DNA from: Halobacillus_A sp043497005
Lineage (GTDB): Bacteria; Bacillota; Bacilli; Bacillales; Halobacillaceae
Assembly (NCBI RefSeq): GCF_043497005.1
Contig: NZ_JBIEKE010000004.1
Span: 62,001 to 126,000, forward strand
DNA: 64,000 nt
Direction: 5' to 3'
The notes under the pieces are model-generated. The model saw only the letters and a program-made list of their open reading frames with translations. It was not told the DNA's origin and searched no databases. Below are positions 1-7,150 of the stretch, one piece after another (the first letter of the stretch is position 1; every line of letters begins with the position of its first letter). A program made the position numbers and the translations under genes.

Positions 1-1
1 T

Positions 2-427
2 GCATCAAACACGATTCACCAAATGTCTGAACTCATGCTGACAGTAGACAGTTACATTACCTTCAGCCCTTATTTAGCAGATGACCAAGAACAAGTACGC
101 GTTATTCTTAAGGAAGAAACATTTGATTATTACTTGTACCGCGGTTTCGGATTTATCCGTCACTACGCAAAAGACAACCATTTAATCATTACAGACATCC
201 TCTCTTCCTTAGCTAAAGTAGCCGAGTCCATTGACATCAGTAAACACGATAAATTATGGGAGTTTGCTTGCAACACGATGGATCACATTGAGACTGAGGT
301 CATCTATGAACTCGATAAATCATTCTTGTTACGTGAAATTCACAACCTTGCTGAAGTCACGGAGCACTTAAATGAATATCCGAGAATAGAAGCAAAATTT
401 TATCCAAATGCTAATACAAACACGTAA
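2..427 (+). CDS. C-terminal part of a DUF2254-like membrane protein (5' end outside window)
   Basis: The reading frame is open from base 2, ahead of the first ATG at base 23, so this is the 3' end of a longer gene. The visible 141 residues contain no membrane helix. They are rich in acidic and helical stretches, including the segments FSPYLADD, YRGFGFIRHYAKD and a final LLREIHNLAEV helix. Their order and composition resemble the cytosolic C-terminal region of DUF2254 predicted membrane proteins, which follows several N-terminal helices. The family match is from memory of the pattern and is moderate. A clear terminator follows directly. No function can be assigned. Confidence 0.5.
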   Translation, partial: ASNTIHQMSELMLTVDSYITFSPYLADDQEQVRVILKEETFDYYLYRGFGFIRHYAKDNHLIITDILSSLAKVAESIDISKHDKLWEFACNTMDHIETEVIYELDKSFLLREIHNLAEVTEHLNEYPRIEAKFYPNANTNT

Positions 428-428
428 A

Positions 429-453
429 AAGTCAGGATAGCCCTGACTTTTTT
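429..453 (+). terminator. Intrinsic terminator after the DUF2254-like gene
   Basis: An 8-bp perfect stem (AAGTCAGG/CCTGACTT) with a 5-nt loop is followed by a T-rich run. It begins two bases after the stop codon. Confidence 0.8.
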
Positions 454-459
454 ATTTTA

Positions 460-510
460 TTGACACCTTTTAATCCTTCTACTAGTATTATATGTACATA
501 TACACATATA
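460..510 (+). promoter_or_regulatory. czcD promoter with CzrA/ArsR-type operator
   Basis: A TTGACA -35 box (460-465) and TAGTAT (483-488) are separated by 17 bp. Immediately after lies the inverted repeat TATATGT (489-495) / ACATATA (504-510). Such AT-rich imperfect palindromes are the operators of CzrA/SmtB-family sensors, and this one would block the transcription start. The sensor gene itself (1431-1742) is in the same operon, so an autoregulated zinc-induced unit is the simple reading. Confidence 0.7.
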
Positions 511-532
511 TCGAAATAAGGAGGTGCTTTTT

Positions 533-1438
533 ATGGGGCATCATCATCATCACGATCATACAACGGGGAACATTAAGATTGCTTTCTTTTTAAACTTTGG
601 ATTCACGATTATTGAATTAATCGGAGGGATACTTACCAATAGTATGGCCATTATTTCCGATGCACTTCATGACTTAGGTGACTCGTTATCCCTCGGTCTC
701 GCCTGGTTTTTACAAAAGTTCTCCAAGAAAGAAAAAACGGAACAGTTTTCATTCGGGTTTAAACGTTTCTCGCTGCTTGCCGCTTTAATTAACAGTATAG
801 TATTAGTGGTAGGTTCCATTTTTATTTTATCTGAAGCGATTCCAAGACTAATGAATCCTGAACAGCCTCATACATTAGGAATGATGGGTCTTGCTGTTCT
901 CGGTATCCTCGTCAATGGAGCAGCTGTCTTTAGACTTCGAGGCGGGGAGTCTATGAACCAAAAAGTCATGACATGGCATTTATTAGAAGACGTATTAGGA
1001 TGGGCAGCTGTATTCATCGTTAGTGTGGTTATGACCTTTGCGGATCTGCCTATTCTTGATCCTATTGCATCTATTGGTATTACGTTATACATTCTCTATA
1101 ACGTAATCCTTAACTTAGTTAAAACCATGCGTTTATTTCTAGAGGCTGTGCCAGAAAATATTGACCTTGACCGAATTATACAAAAAATGAATCAGCTGCC
1201 AAAGGTTCAATCAACTCATCATACACATTTATGGTCATTAGATGGCGAGCATCATGCCTTCTCCACCCACATTGTTGTTCCCTCCACTTCATCAAAAGAA
1301 GACGTATGTATAATTAAAGAGCGTGTGAAAGAAGTACTTGAACCCATTCATCTAGATCATATTACGATTGAAATTGAGTATGAGGACGAATATTGTTCAA
1401 TGCTAGAACAAGACAAGGGAGGCACCGAGCATGGATGA
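533..1438 (+). CDS. czcD: Cation diffusion facilitator (zinc/cobalt/cadmium efflux), CzcD-type
   Basis: This is a cytoplasmic-membrane antiporter of the CDF family that exports Zn(II) and similar divalent cations in exchange for protons. The protein has 301 residues, normal for the family. The N-terminus is histidine-rich (five consecutive His at residues 3-7). Helix 2 carries H-x3-D (ALHDLGDS) and helix 5 carries H-x3-D (HLLED), the four-ligand site typical of zinc-selective members. The C-terminal cytosolic domain contains HHTHLW and GEHHAFSTH metal-binding segments. I chose ATG 533 because AAGGAGG lies 7-10 bases upstream; an in-frame GTG at 524 overlaps that ribosome binding site. It overlaps the sensor gene by 8 bases and shares its operator. 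Confidence 0.92.
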   Translation: MGHHHHHDHTTGNIKIAFFLNFGFTIIELIGGILTNSMAIISDALHDLGDSLSLGLAWFLQKFSKKEKTEQFSFGFKRFSLLAALINSIVLVVGSIFILSEAIPRLMNPEQPHTLGMMGLAVLGILVNGAAVFRLRGGESMNQKVMTWHLLEDVLGWAAVFIVSVVMTFADLPILDPIASIGITLYILYNVILNLVKTMRLFLEAVPENIDLDRIIQKMNQLPKVQSTHHTHLWSLDGEHHAFSTHIVVPSTSSKEDVCIIKERVKEVLEPIHLDHITIEIEYEDEYCSMLEQDKGGTEHG

Positions 1439-1742
1439 TCCTTTTTACACAAAGGACCTTGATGACGAAACGTTGTTCGTCGTAACACAAACATTTAAGG
1501 CACTTTCAGATCCTACCCGTGTCAGGATCCTCAATTTGCTTTTTGAAAAGGAATACAGTGTCAATGAAATTGCGGAAAGCTTACAGCTCCGTCAATCTAC
1601 AGTCTCTCACCAGCTTCGTTTCTTGAAAAACTTACGACTCGTTAAATATCGCAGAGAAGGGACGACGATTTATTATTCCCATGATGATGAACATGTGATC
1701 ACCGTCCTTCAGCAAATGATTCAACACGCACTTCATCATTAA
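1431..1742 (+). CDS. czrA: ArsR/SmtB-family zinc-responsive repressor (CzrA-type)
   Basis: This small winged-helix repressor (103 residues) releases DNA when it binds metal. The recognition region is the LQLRQSTVSHQLRFLK segment, and DPTRVRIL precedes it as in ArsR proteins. The alpha-5 metal site is complete: Asp86, His88, His99 and His102 in the D-x-H-x10-H-x2-H spacing of Staphylococcus aureus CzrA, which senses Zn/Co. The alpha-3 cysteine motif of ArsR/CadC sensors is absent, which argues against arsenic or cadmium sensing through alpha-3. Its start lies within the end of czcD, so the two are co-translated and controlled by the palindrome at 489-510. Confidence 0.9.
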   Translation: MDDPFYTKDLDDETLFVVTQTFKALSDPTRVRILNLLFEKEYSVNEIAESLQLRQSTVSHQLRFLKNLRLVKYRREGTTIYYSHDDEHVITVLQQMIQHALHH

Positions 1743-1780
1743 TAAAGCTGTCTCTTTATGGACGCAGCAATCCCCTTGCA

Positions 1781-2003
1781 AAGACCTTAAAGAGTGTAAA
1801 ATTCCTTGCTTTGGAAATTTGTAAAGGGTTGGAGGAAACGACTCCGTTTCCTCCAACCCTTTTTCGAAATAGATCATGGGCATTCATTTACTCAAGCTTT
1901 GCCATTAGGAAAGCAGTGTTTGCAAAAGGCCTTCACATTACGAAGGTTTCAAGATTCCATTTTGGTCAAAGGAACACAAAAAGTGCCGACTCCTGCGGTA
2001 TGA
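1781..2003 (+). repeat. Dispersed repeat R1, copy A (short form)
   Basis: This segment shares long blocks with copies at 17451-17904 (opposite strand) and 62699-63178 (same strand): the CCTTAAAGAGTGTAAA lead, a large hairpin, the TTTTTCGAAATAGATCA block, the GGTTTCAAGATTCCATTTTGG block and the GTGCCGACTCCTGCGG end. The hairpin here is an 18-bp perfect inverted repeat (1823-1840 / 1845-1862) with only a 4-nt loop; the other copies hold about 90-150 nt between the same arms. No protein-coding gene is supported here. Confidence 0.8.
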
Positions 2004-2114
2004 GGTCACTGAAAAAGTCCTATCTAATTTAAAGAGCGTCACGAATCGCTTATCTGTGGACGCTTGCAGCGGCCACGGCCTCAGCGAACTTGGTCAAGAA
2101 GATCACTTGACCAA
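2001..2114 (+). repeat. Dispersed repeat R2, copy 1
   Basis: Starting at GGTCACTGAAAAAGTCC, the sequence matches the reverse complement of 34381-34481 block by block: GAAAAAGTC, CTAAT, AAAGAG, CTCACGAAT or GTCACGAAT, GCTTGC, CCTCAGC and AACTTGGTCA. It ends in a 9-bp stem, TTGGTCAAG (2090-2098) / CTTGACCAA (2106-2114). It abuts the end of R1 copy A, so two repeat types are joined here. Confidence 0.7.
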
Positions 2115-2145
2115 ATGGATCACCGGCTCGCGCTGTTTCCGCGAC

Positions 2146-2200
2146 GCACCGGACGTGCTAGTGTCGATGTTGGCCACAGGACGCGGCCGGTTTTAATCGA
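2146..2200 (+). repeat. Twin-hairpin cassette with NNGAC loops, copy 1
   Basis: There are two consecutive GC-rich hairpins. The first is GCAC-CGGAC-GTGC (2146-2158). The second is GGCCAC-AGGAC-GCGGCC (2172-2188), enclosed by TCGAT (2164-2168) and ATCGA (2196-2200). A matching cassette with different stem bases is at 62760-62815. The remainder of 2201-2340 holds no gene that I can support. Confidence 0.65.
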
Positions 2201-2344
2201 CCAGGCGTCCTCCCCGAAAGCTCCTCGTGGCATCAATGATCAATCTAAAACCCATATACGTTGCCTGGCTAAATCACTAATGTGAAAACGAATCGTTAAA
2301 CTTATGTAGGAATAGAAGGTAAAATTCTCTTAATAGTTATAAGA

Positions 2345-2387
2345 AAAGCGTCCTGTGGGGAAATAAAATTCCCCACAGGATGCTTTT
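2345..2387. terminator. Strong hairpin terminator in the non-coding stretch
   Basis: An 18-bp stem with one G-U pair (2345-2362 / 2369-2386) is followed by TTTTT on the plus strand and preceded by an A-run, so it could act in either direction. Confidence 0.75.
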
Positions 2388-2494
2388 TAAATTATCTTTA
2401 ATCGACCTTTAGTTTTTCAGTGGCGTCAGTGGTATTTGTCCGCACGGGCGCACAAAAAAACTTGTAGGAAAACAAGGGGTTTCTCTACAGACTG

Positions 2495-2524
2495 AGGCTG
2501 CCTCTTCATGAGGCGGCCTTTTTT
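2495..2524 (+). terminator. Hairpin terminator facing ydaG
   Basis: The 10-bp stem AGGCTGCCTC / GAGGCGGCCT is followed by six T on the plus strand. It lies just beyond the 3' end of the minus-strand ydaG gene, but the T-run is oriented for plus-strand transcripts. Confidence 0.65.
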
Positions 2525-2527
2525 GGT

Positions 2528-2953
2528 TTATAATTCTAATACTTCCGGAGTTTTTTCTCCAATATTCATTAAACGTATGCTTTCCGGATAAATTTCAAGA
2601 ACGATATAATCAGGATCACCTTTGCTCGTAAACCAGCGTTCCATTTCCTCACTCCAAAGCCAGTCTTTTATCTTTTGATCATCCCGAATTTTAGCCTGAC
2701 CTTCTACTTCTAAATAAGCATCTCCAAACCCTTCACCTTCATATCCAATTAAGATATGAACATTAGGGTTTTCTTCAATTTCTTCCGCTTTGTGTGTTTC
2801 TTTATTCGTAGGGGTGTAAAAAGTAAACTCATCATCATTAGAGAATGTCATGTAACGAGAATGAGGCTTTCCTTGTTTCACTGTAGCCAGCGTTCCAATT
2901 TTATGTTGATCCATAATATTATAAATCTTCTTCTTCAGTTCTTGTTGGTCCAA
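2528..2953 (-). CDS. ydaG: Pyridoxamine 5'-phosphate oxidase-fold general stress protein (YdaG-like)
   Basis: A 141-residue protein with a split-barrel flavin-binding fold, similar to B. subtilis general stress protein 26 (YdaG). Family members bind FMN or related cofactors; the reaction is unknown. Visible hallmarks are IGTLATVKQGKPHSRYM near the N-terminus, the FYTPTNKETHKAEEI segment, GYEGEGFGDAYLEVEG in the middle and the IRLMN ending strand. A good AAAGGAG site precedes the ATG. In B. subtilis the gene is under sigma-B; I did not identify a sigma-B promoter here with confidence. It stands alone. Confidence 0.8.
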   Translation of the reverse strand: MDQQELKKKIYNIMDQHKIGTLATVKQGKPHSRYMTFSNDDEFTFYTPTNKETHKAEEIEENPNVHILIGYEGEGFGDAYLEVEGQAKIRDDQKIKDWLWSEEMERWFTSKGDPDYIVLEIYPESIRLMNIGEKTPEVLEL

Positions 2954-3017
2954 TGCTATTCTCCTTTCAATATGAAAACTTGTTCTTAGTTTTCCTGTTG
3001 AAAAGGAAATATAAACC

Positions 3018-3186
3018 TCATAATGCGTAAGATTTGTTTTTACATTTCTCCATCAGCATTTTAGCTATTTTTTGATAAACGTCTGCATCTATACCCGGAG
3101 CGAATTCTTCTGGAAGATCATCTAAGTCATTGTAAGGTTTGTCCTACATCGGGATCGTATAAACTTAAGAACATAGGTGAATTCAT
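3018..3186 (-). pseudogene. Small acidic protein gene, frameshifted
   Basis: From ATG 3184-3186, preceded by GGAGTGG, the frame reads MNSPMFLSLYDPDVGQTLQ and stops. A neighbouring frame then continues with PYNDLDDLPEEF, APGIDADVYQKIAKML and MEKCKNKSYAL to a TGA at 3018-3020. The two halves join sensibly as DVGQ(K)PYNDL if one base is removed, or two are added, in the GGACAAACC run near 3143. So this is either a 55-residue small protein gene with a frameshift or a sequencing error. No known family was recognised. The rest of 2954-3354 shows no gene. Confidence 0.5.
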
Positions 3187-3354
3187 TTATGTCCACTCCT
3201 TTTCTATTCGTTCCATATATATAATATTCTGTAGGGTATTCATTCATAAAAGCAGCTATTGATATGAAGAAAGAGTTTTGTGCGTTACACTTCGTAGAAG
3301 GACTATAAAAAGAAAAATTTAAAAGAGGGAATGGATTGGAGAGAACTATAAACG

Positions 3355-4080
3355 ATGAGAACCGGTAATCCTGTACTCAAGAATGAAGCATTCAGCCGCT
3401 CTAAAAACTCTAGCAGCACGATGACACTTGGTGGCACTGTTTTTAAGACAAGTATCTTGTTGTTATTTTTACTAGGAACCGCTGTTTACACATGGTATCA
3501 GTACTATCAAGGTGTGGACATAACTATGATGATGATAATCGGGGCAGTGGGAAGCTTTATTGTTGCATTAATTACGGTATTTATTAAAAAAGCAGCGCCT
3601 GTTACAGCCCCTATTTATGCGGCACTTGAAGGCTTTTTCCTTGGAGGTCTTTCCTCATTCATTGAAGCAAGCTATCCAGGTATTGTGATTCAGGCGGCTG
3701 CATTGACATTTGCTGTGATGGGAGGACTTCTCTTCCTTTATTCAACACGCATCATTAAAGTTACGAAAAAGTTTCGATTAATGATCATTTCGGCAACGAT
3801 TGGCATCTTTATCGTTTATGCCGTAAACATTTTATTACGCATTTTCTTACAAGCAGAAGTACCTTATCTGCATTCAAGCGGAGCTATCGGTATCGGAATC
3901 AGTATATTTATTGTTGCGATCGCAGCTTTAAATCTTGTTTTGGATTTTGATTTTATTGAACGAGGTGCTAAACGAGGTGCTCCTAAATACATGGAGTGGT
4001 ACGGGGCTTTTGGGCTTATTATTACACTTGCCTGGTTATATATTGAAATTCTCAGGCTGTTAAGAAAAATTCGACGTTAA
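3355..4080 (+). CDS. Bax inhibitor-1/YccA family membrane protein
   Basis: A 241-residue integral membrane protein with about seven hydrophobic helices, the size and layout of bacterial BI-1 (TMBIM) proteins, some of which leak Ca2+ in a pH-dependent way. The N-terminal soluble stretch RTGNPVLKNEAFSRS is the conserved bacterial YccA-type start. The family pore region follows, with the AALEGFFLGGLSS helix and the final DFDFIERGAKRGAPKYMEWYGAF segment containing the paired acidic residues. A weak GGAGAG site sits upstream. It appears monocistronic. Its physiological role in Bacillaceae is not established. Confidence 0.88.
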   Translation: MRTGNPVLKNEAFSRSKNSSSTMTLGGTVFKTSILLLFLLGTAVYTWYQYYQGVDITMMMIIGAVGSFIVALITVFIKKAAPVTAPIYAALEGFFLGGLSSFIEASYPGIVIQAAALTFAVMGGLLFLYSTRIIKVTKKFRLMIISATIGIFIVYAVNILLRIFLQAEVPYLHSSGAIGIGISIFIVAIAALNLVLDFDFIERGAKRGAPKYMEWYGAFGLIITLAWLYIEILRLLRKIRR

Positions 4081-4205
4081 CAGCTCCACGAACTCAGGGA
4101 TTTCCCTTTAACATATTTCCGTAATATTTGTAACATAATTGAAATATAACCTTTAAAAATATTCGGATTTGTATTAAAATGAGGGAAGATGCTGGGAGGA
4201 TCATA

Positions 4206-5060
4206 ATGTTCGACAAACTGATTCATCATAAAAATAAATTCATACTCATCACTGTGTTATCATTCGTCCTGGGCGGTTCGCTCTTTTTTATAAATTCCAC
4301 ACCCACTCGTTCTGAGAAGCCGGCGGAAATTACACCTACAATCTTTGTGCATGGTTTTAAAGGCGGCCCTGGTTCCTTTAATACGATGCTCAAACGTTTT
4401 GAAGATAATAATTGGGGAACGAAGCGGATGATAATTTACGTTAAATCTTCAGGACATGTACGTGTTCGAGGAGGCATTCCTCATACGATGAATCCATTCA
4501 TCCAGGTTATTTTTGAAAATAACCGTGCAAGTGTAGCTGACCAGACAAATTGGATGCAGCACATCATGACAAAGCTTAAACATGACTATGCTATCGATCA
4601 AGTAAATTTAGTCGGGCACTCTATGGGGGGCTTAGCTTCTACAAACTTTTTATTAAACAACCAAGAAGGCGACTACCCTGACGTTAACAAATTAGTAGCT
4701 ATCGGCAGTCCCTTCCTTGGCATCGGACAAAGTGACTACTTCACATTGAATACGGGAGAAGCAGTGGTGGATTTACAAGTGGAATCAAATGCTTTAACGA
4801 CGATGATTAATAATAAAGCGAACTTTGATGAAGATGTGCCGGCTTTATCTATTGCCGGGGTTGTTAATGAAGAAGATTTAGAGGAAGACCACTGGGATGG
4901 CCTAGTCACAAAGCAAAGTGCCCATGGTTTGCAAAATATTGTTCCAACAAGAAACTTTCATCAGGAAACTTTTATAGATGAATTCTCGACTCATTCAGGG
5001 CTGCACGAACATCCAGGTGTAGATGAATCGGTAGCTGAGTTCTTATGGAGTATCCATTAA
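4206..5060 (+). CDS. Secreted or membrane-anchored alpha/beta hydrolase, DUF915 type
   Basis: A 284-residue hydrolase with one N-terminal hydrophobic segment (residues about 11-31), which is an uncleaved anchor or signal peptide, so it acts outside the membrane. The fold is shown by the oxyanion loop FVHGFKGGPGSFN, the nucleophile elbow GHSMGG and a late acidic-His pair (HWDGLV and HSGLHEHP). This is the DUF915 cell-surface hydrolase family; substrates are unknown. I chose ATG 4206 because GGGAGG lies 7 bases upstream; an earlier in-frame ATG at 4179 has no ribosome binding site. A terminator follows at once. Confidence 0.85.
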   Translation: MFDKLIHHKNKFILITVLSFVLGGSLFFINSTPTRSEKPAEITPTIFVHGFKGGPGSFNTMLKRFEDNNWGTKRMIIYVKSSGHVRVRGGIPHTMNPFIQVIFENNRASVADQTNWMQHIMTKLKHDYAIDQVNLVGHSMGGLASTNFLLNNQEGDYPDVNKLVAIGSPFLGIGQSDYFTLNTGEAVVDLQVESNALTTMINNKANFDEDVPALSIAGVVNEEDLEEDHWDGLVTKQSAHGLQNIVPTRNFHQETFIDEFSTHSGLHEHPGVDESVAEFLWSIH

Positions 5061-5065
5061 ATACG

Positions 5066-5104
5066 AAAAAGCCGCAGCATCTGTATTGATCTGCGGTTTT
5101 CTTT
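5066..5104. terminator. Bidirectional terminator between convergent genes
   Basis: A stem CCGCAG (5072-5077) / CTGCGG (5091-5096), flanked by A-run and T-run, lies between the convergent hydrolase and the minus-strand gene. Confidence 0.7.
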
Positions 5105-5622
5105 TATAGATTCTTATATGTAGTCATGACCACTTCACCAATAGCAGCAATCGTCTGGTCCTTAAAAGATAAAGGTACACCTTTACCGTCAGGGTGACGA
5201 TAATAATAACCGCTTTCAATTGGTGTATAACCTAAACCTTCTAACTTAAAAGTTAACGCTTCAGGAAGCTGAGTTGTCCCCGTCTTCTCAATAAAGTACT
5301 GGGCTGGATATATATTCACATCGACATCTCCAGCACCTGTGTAAACAACGAACAAGTCACTTGGTTTTTGTGCAATCCACTGCCCTTTTGAAAAAAGTGA
5401 AATTCTTAGTTTTTCAAGAGCAGAAATACCTTCTAGATGAACACCGAAGATGTCTAAAATCATTCTTCTTATTTCACCGGCAGAGATCCGCTCCCCGTAG
5501 TCTTGAAGGTAAAGATCCATCACTTCCACCTTAGATAAAGACTTTATAACATGCTCGTCTGCCTTCTGATCATTGGAACGTAAAGCTTTCAGAACTCGTT
5601 TCGTCACTTCCTCCGTATACAC
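5104..5622 (-). CDS. Conserved hypothetical protein, 172 aa
   Basis: I do not recognise a family. The protein is soluble, without signal peptide or membrane segment. It has a helical N-terminal half (VTKRVLKALRSNDQ, SAGEIRRMILDIFGVHLEGI) and a mixed C-terminal half containing VYTGAGDVDVNIYPAQYF and SGYYYRHPDGKGVPLSF. Codon use and the AGGAG-like site before the start look normal for this genome, so I regard it as real. It is transcribed alone toward the shared terminator. No function is proposed. Confidence 0.7.
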   Translation of the reverse strand: MYTEEVTKRVLKALRSNDQKADEHVIKSLSKVEVMDLYLQDYGERISAGEIRRMILDIFGVHLEGISALEKLRISLFSKGQWIAQKPSDLFVVYTGAGDVDVNIYPAQYFIEKTGTTQLPEALTFKLEGLGYTPIESGYYYRHPDGKGVPLSFKDQTIAAIGEVVMTTYKNL

Positions 5623-5793
5623 CTATTACCAACTCCTCAAGATGATACTCGCCATTTATTATACTAGAAAACGATGGCTGACTATAGATTAAAGGTACGT
5701 TTTATAATCTCTGCCGTTTCAACTGCGCTCTTATCCCTCGTTTTTATTTTCACATATTGTGCGGCCAACAGCGGTCACTTACAACTTCCTCCC

Positions 5794-5949
5794 CTAACTC
5801 AAGGGACCCCCGGGCAATCCCCATTGATGATTATCACTACGTTCTATTAACTGCAATTCTCCTTTATTGTTAAAGCACAGAACACTAGATCCAGGTACGA
5901 TTATAGGTCTTGTCCCTATATGCATTCGAAGACCTAAGACATATCCCAC
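5794..5949 (-). pseudogene. NUDIX hydrolase remnant
   Basis: Downstream of the methyltransferase gene, a GTG (5947-5949) with AAAGGAG upstream opens a frame reading VGYVLGLRMHIGTRPIIVPG, then NNKGELQLIERSDNHQWGLPGG, and stops at 5794-5796. The GLPGG with preceding QLIERSDNHQW is the entry to a NUDIX box. The expected E-x-GEE continuation appears in another frame (LGEEVV), followed by a stop. The gene is therefore frameshifted and truncated. Further downstream on the same strand (5682-5790) another short open stretch, TRDKSAVETAEIIKRTFNL, looks like leftover coding sequence. Confidence 0.65.
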
Positions 5950-5954
5950 AATAA

Positions 5955-6632
5955 CTACTCCTTTTCAAATATAAATACCCACATGAACGTTAACGCTTGT
6001 TGTAATTCTCTAGGAAACGCTGTGACGTCCATTCCCTCTGCTTCTCTTTTAAACACACCATGTCCATCAATAAGCTTCAAGCCATTTTCTAACGCCAACT
6101 GTTCAAACTCCCACGGCATCATCGTATTACAAATTACCTTTTCCCCATAAACCCGACGGTAACTATTAATTCTAGGCTTCGCTGTTGGACCAAGTACTCC
6201 TACACATAGTTTCCCACCCGGTTTGAGGACTCGTTTCATCTCTGTTATCCCTTGATAAGGAACCTCTATCCACTCCAGGCAGTTAACCGCCATAATGGTA
6301 TCAAAGCTTTCACTTTCAAATGGAAGTTGAACGATGTCCCCTTGCACAAAACGCAGGGTGTCGTGTGCAAGTCTTGATTTAGCCAATTCAATCATGTCTT
6401 CAGATAGATCTAAACCCGTTACTTCAAACCCGGCTTGTGCTAATTTATAAGAACCGTAACCGTCTCCGCATCCGAGATCGGCTATAGAATTGCCAATTTT
6501 TGCATGTTTCTTTATTAAAGGGATGATCGTTTTCCTGCTTCCGCTATCCCACATATTTTTACTATTTGCGTTCCAAAAAGAAGATCGTTCGTCCCACTGT
6601 TTTTCTGCTTCTTGATGCCAATTAAATGCCAT
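5955..6632 (-). CDS. Class I SAM-dependent methyltransferase
   Basis: A 225-residue soluble enzyme that transfers a methyl group from S-adenosylmethionine; the substrate is not evident. The SAM-binding motif I is ADLGCGDG (residues 51-58), followed by the acidic loop GLDLSEDMIELA, motif II FVQGDIVQLPFESESFDTI and LKPGGKLCVGVLG. This order is typical of the Methyltransf_11 group. A GGAGG site precedes the ATG. The stop overlaps the ribosome binding site of the broken NUDIX gene, suggesting a former two-gene operon. Confidence 0.85.
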   Translation of the reverse strand: MAFNWHQEAEKQWDERSSFWNANSKNMWDSGSRKTIIPLIKKHAKIGNSIADLGCGDGYGSYKLAQAGFEVTGLDLSEDMIELAKSRLAHDTLRFVQGDIVQLPFESESFDTIMAVNCLEWIEVPYQGITEMKRVLKPGGKLCVGVLGPTAKPRINSYRRVYGEKVICNTMMPWEFEQLALENGLKLIDGHGVFKREAEGMDVTAFPRELQQALTFMWVFIFEKE

Positions 6633-6747
6633 TGCTCTACCTCCTGTTTATCAATCTCAAAAAAATCTCACCCTTCAATTATTCGATAGAACTAAGTATT
6701 TCTCCTTTATTTTTGTCCTTTCACATGCAAGTGCGCATCAAAAATGG

Positions 6748-6776
6748 TTGCACATTCCATTAATCTCCGTTATGCT
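6748..6776 (+). promoter_or_regulatory. Sigma-A promoter for the cobalamin riboswitch and RNR operon
   Basis: TTGCAC (6748-6753) and TATGCT (6771-6776) are separated by exactly 17 bp. Transcription would start near 6783, about 55 bases before the riboswitch core. Confidence 0.65.
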
Positions 6777-6837
6777 TAGAACACAATATAAGCTAACATT
6801 AATTAAAACAAACACCATATATAGTATCCGCGAACAA

Positions 6838-6986
6838 AAGATGCCACTAGGCTTAATAGGGAATCTGGTGAAATTCCAGAGCTGCCCCCGCAACTGTAAT
6901 CGCTCTTAAATCGGCAATCACCCACTGTGTGTTTCACGGGAAGGGGCCGGAGTAGAATTGAGCGTAAGTCAGGAGACCTGTCTTCA
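6838..6986 (+). ncRNA. Cobalamin (B12) riboswitch
   Basis: The core is unmistakable: AATAGGGAATCTGGTGAAA, then the B12 box with GCCCCCGCAACTGTAA, then the distal AAGTCAGGAGACCTG element. Together these form the adenosylcobalamin-binding class. A Rho-independent terminator lies 100 bases downstream, before the ribonucleotide reductase start. The expected logic is that cobalamin binding ends transcription, so this B12-independent reductase is made only when cobalamin is short. Confidence 0.95.
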
Positions 6987-7082
6987 TTCGCAGAAGTTTC
7001 AACTTCTTCGGGGATTGAGAAGATGAGACGATGGAATGAAGGCAGTTTCACTCTTTATGAGTCCTCTTTATTCCATGGTTTC

Positions 7083-7111
7083 ATCCGCTCATTCATAGAG
7101 TGGATTTTTTT
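7083..7111 (+). terminator. Riboswitch expression platform terminator
   Basis: The stem ATCCGCTC / GAGTGGAT (one G-U pair) with a 7-nt loop is followed by seven T, 40 bases ahead of the RNR start codon. Its position is that of a riboswitch-controlled terminator. Confidence 0.8.
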
Positions 7112-7150
7112 ATGGATTAAATTTCTATTTATCATAGAGGAGTGATGGTA

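Noticed and set aside
1781..2003. R1 as an insertion sequence
   Set aside because: No transposase frame exists in any copy; at most it is a non-autonomous element.
2064..2285. An open frame of 73 codons in the GC-rich stretch after czrA
   Set aside because: It runs through the R2 and twin-hairpin repeats, has Arg/Pro-rich shadow composition and no ribosome binding site.
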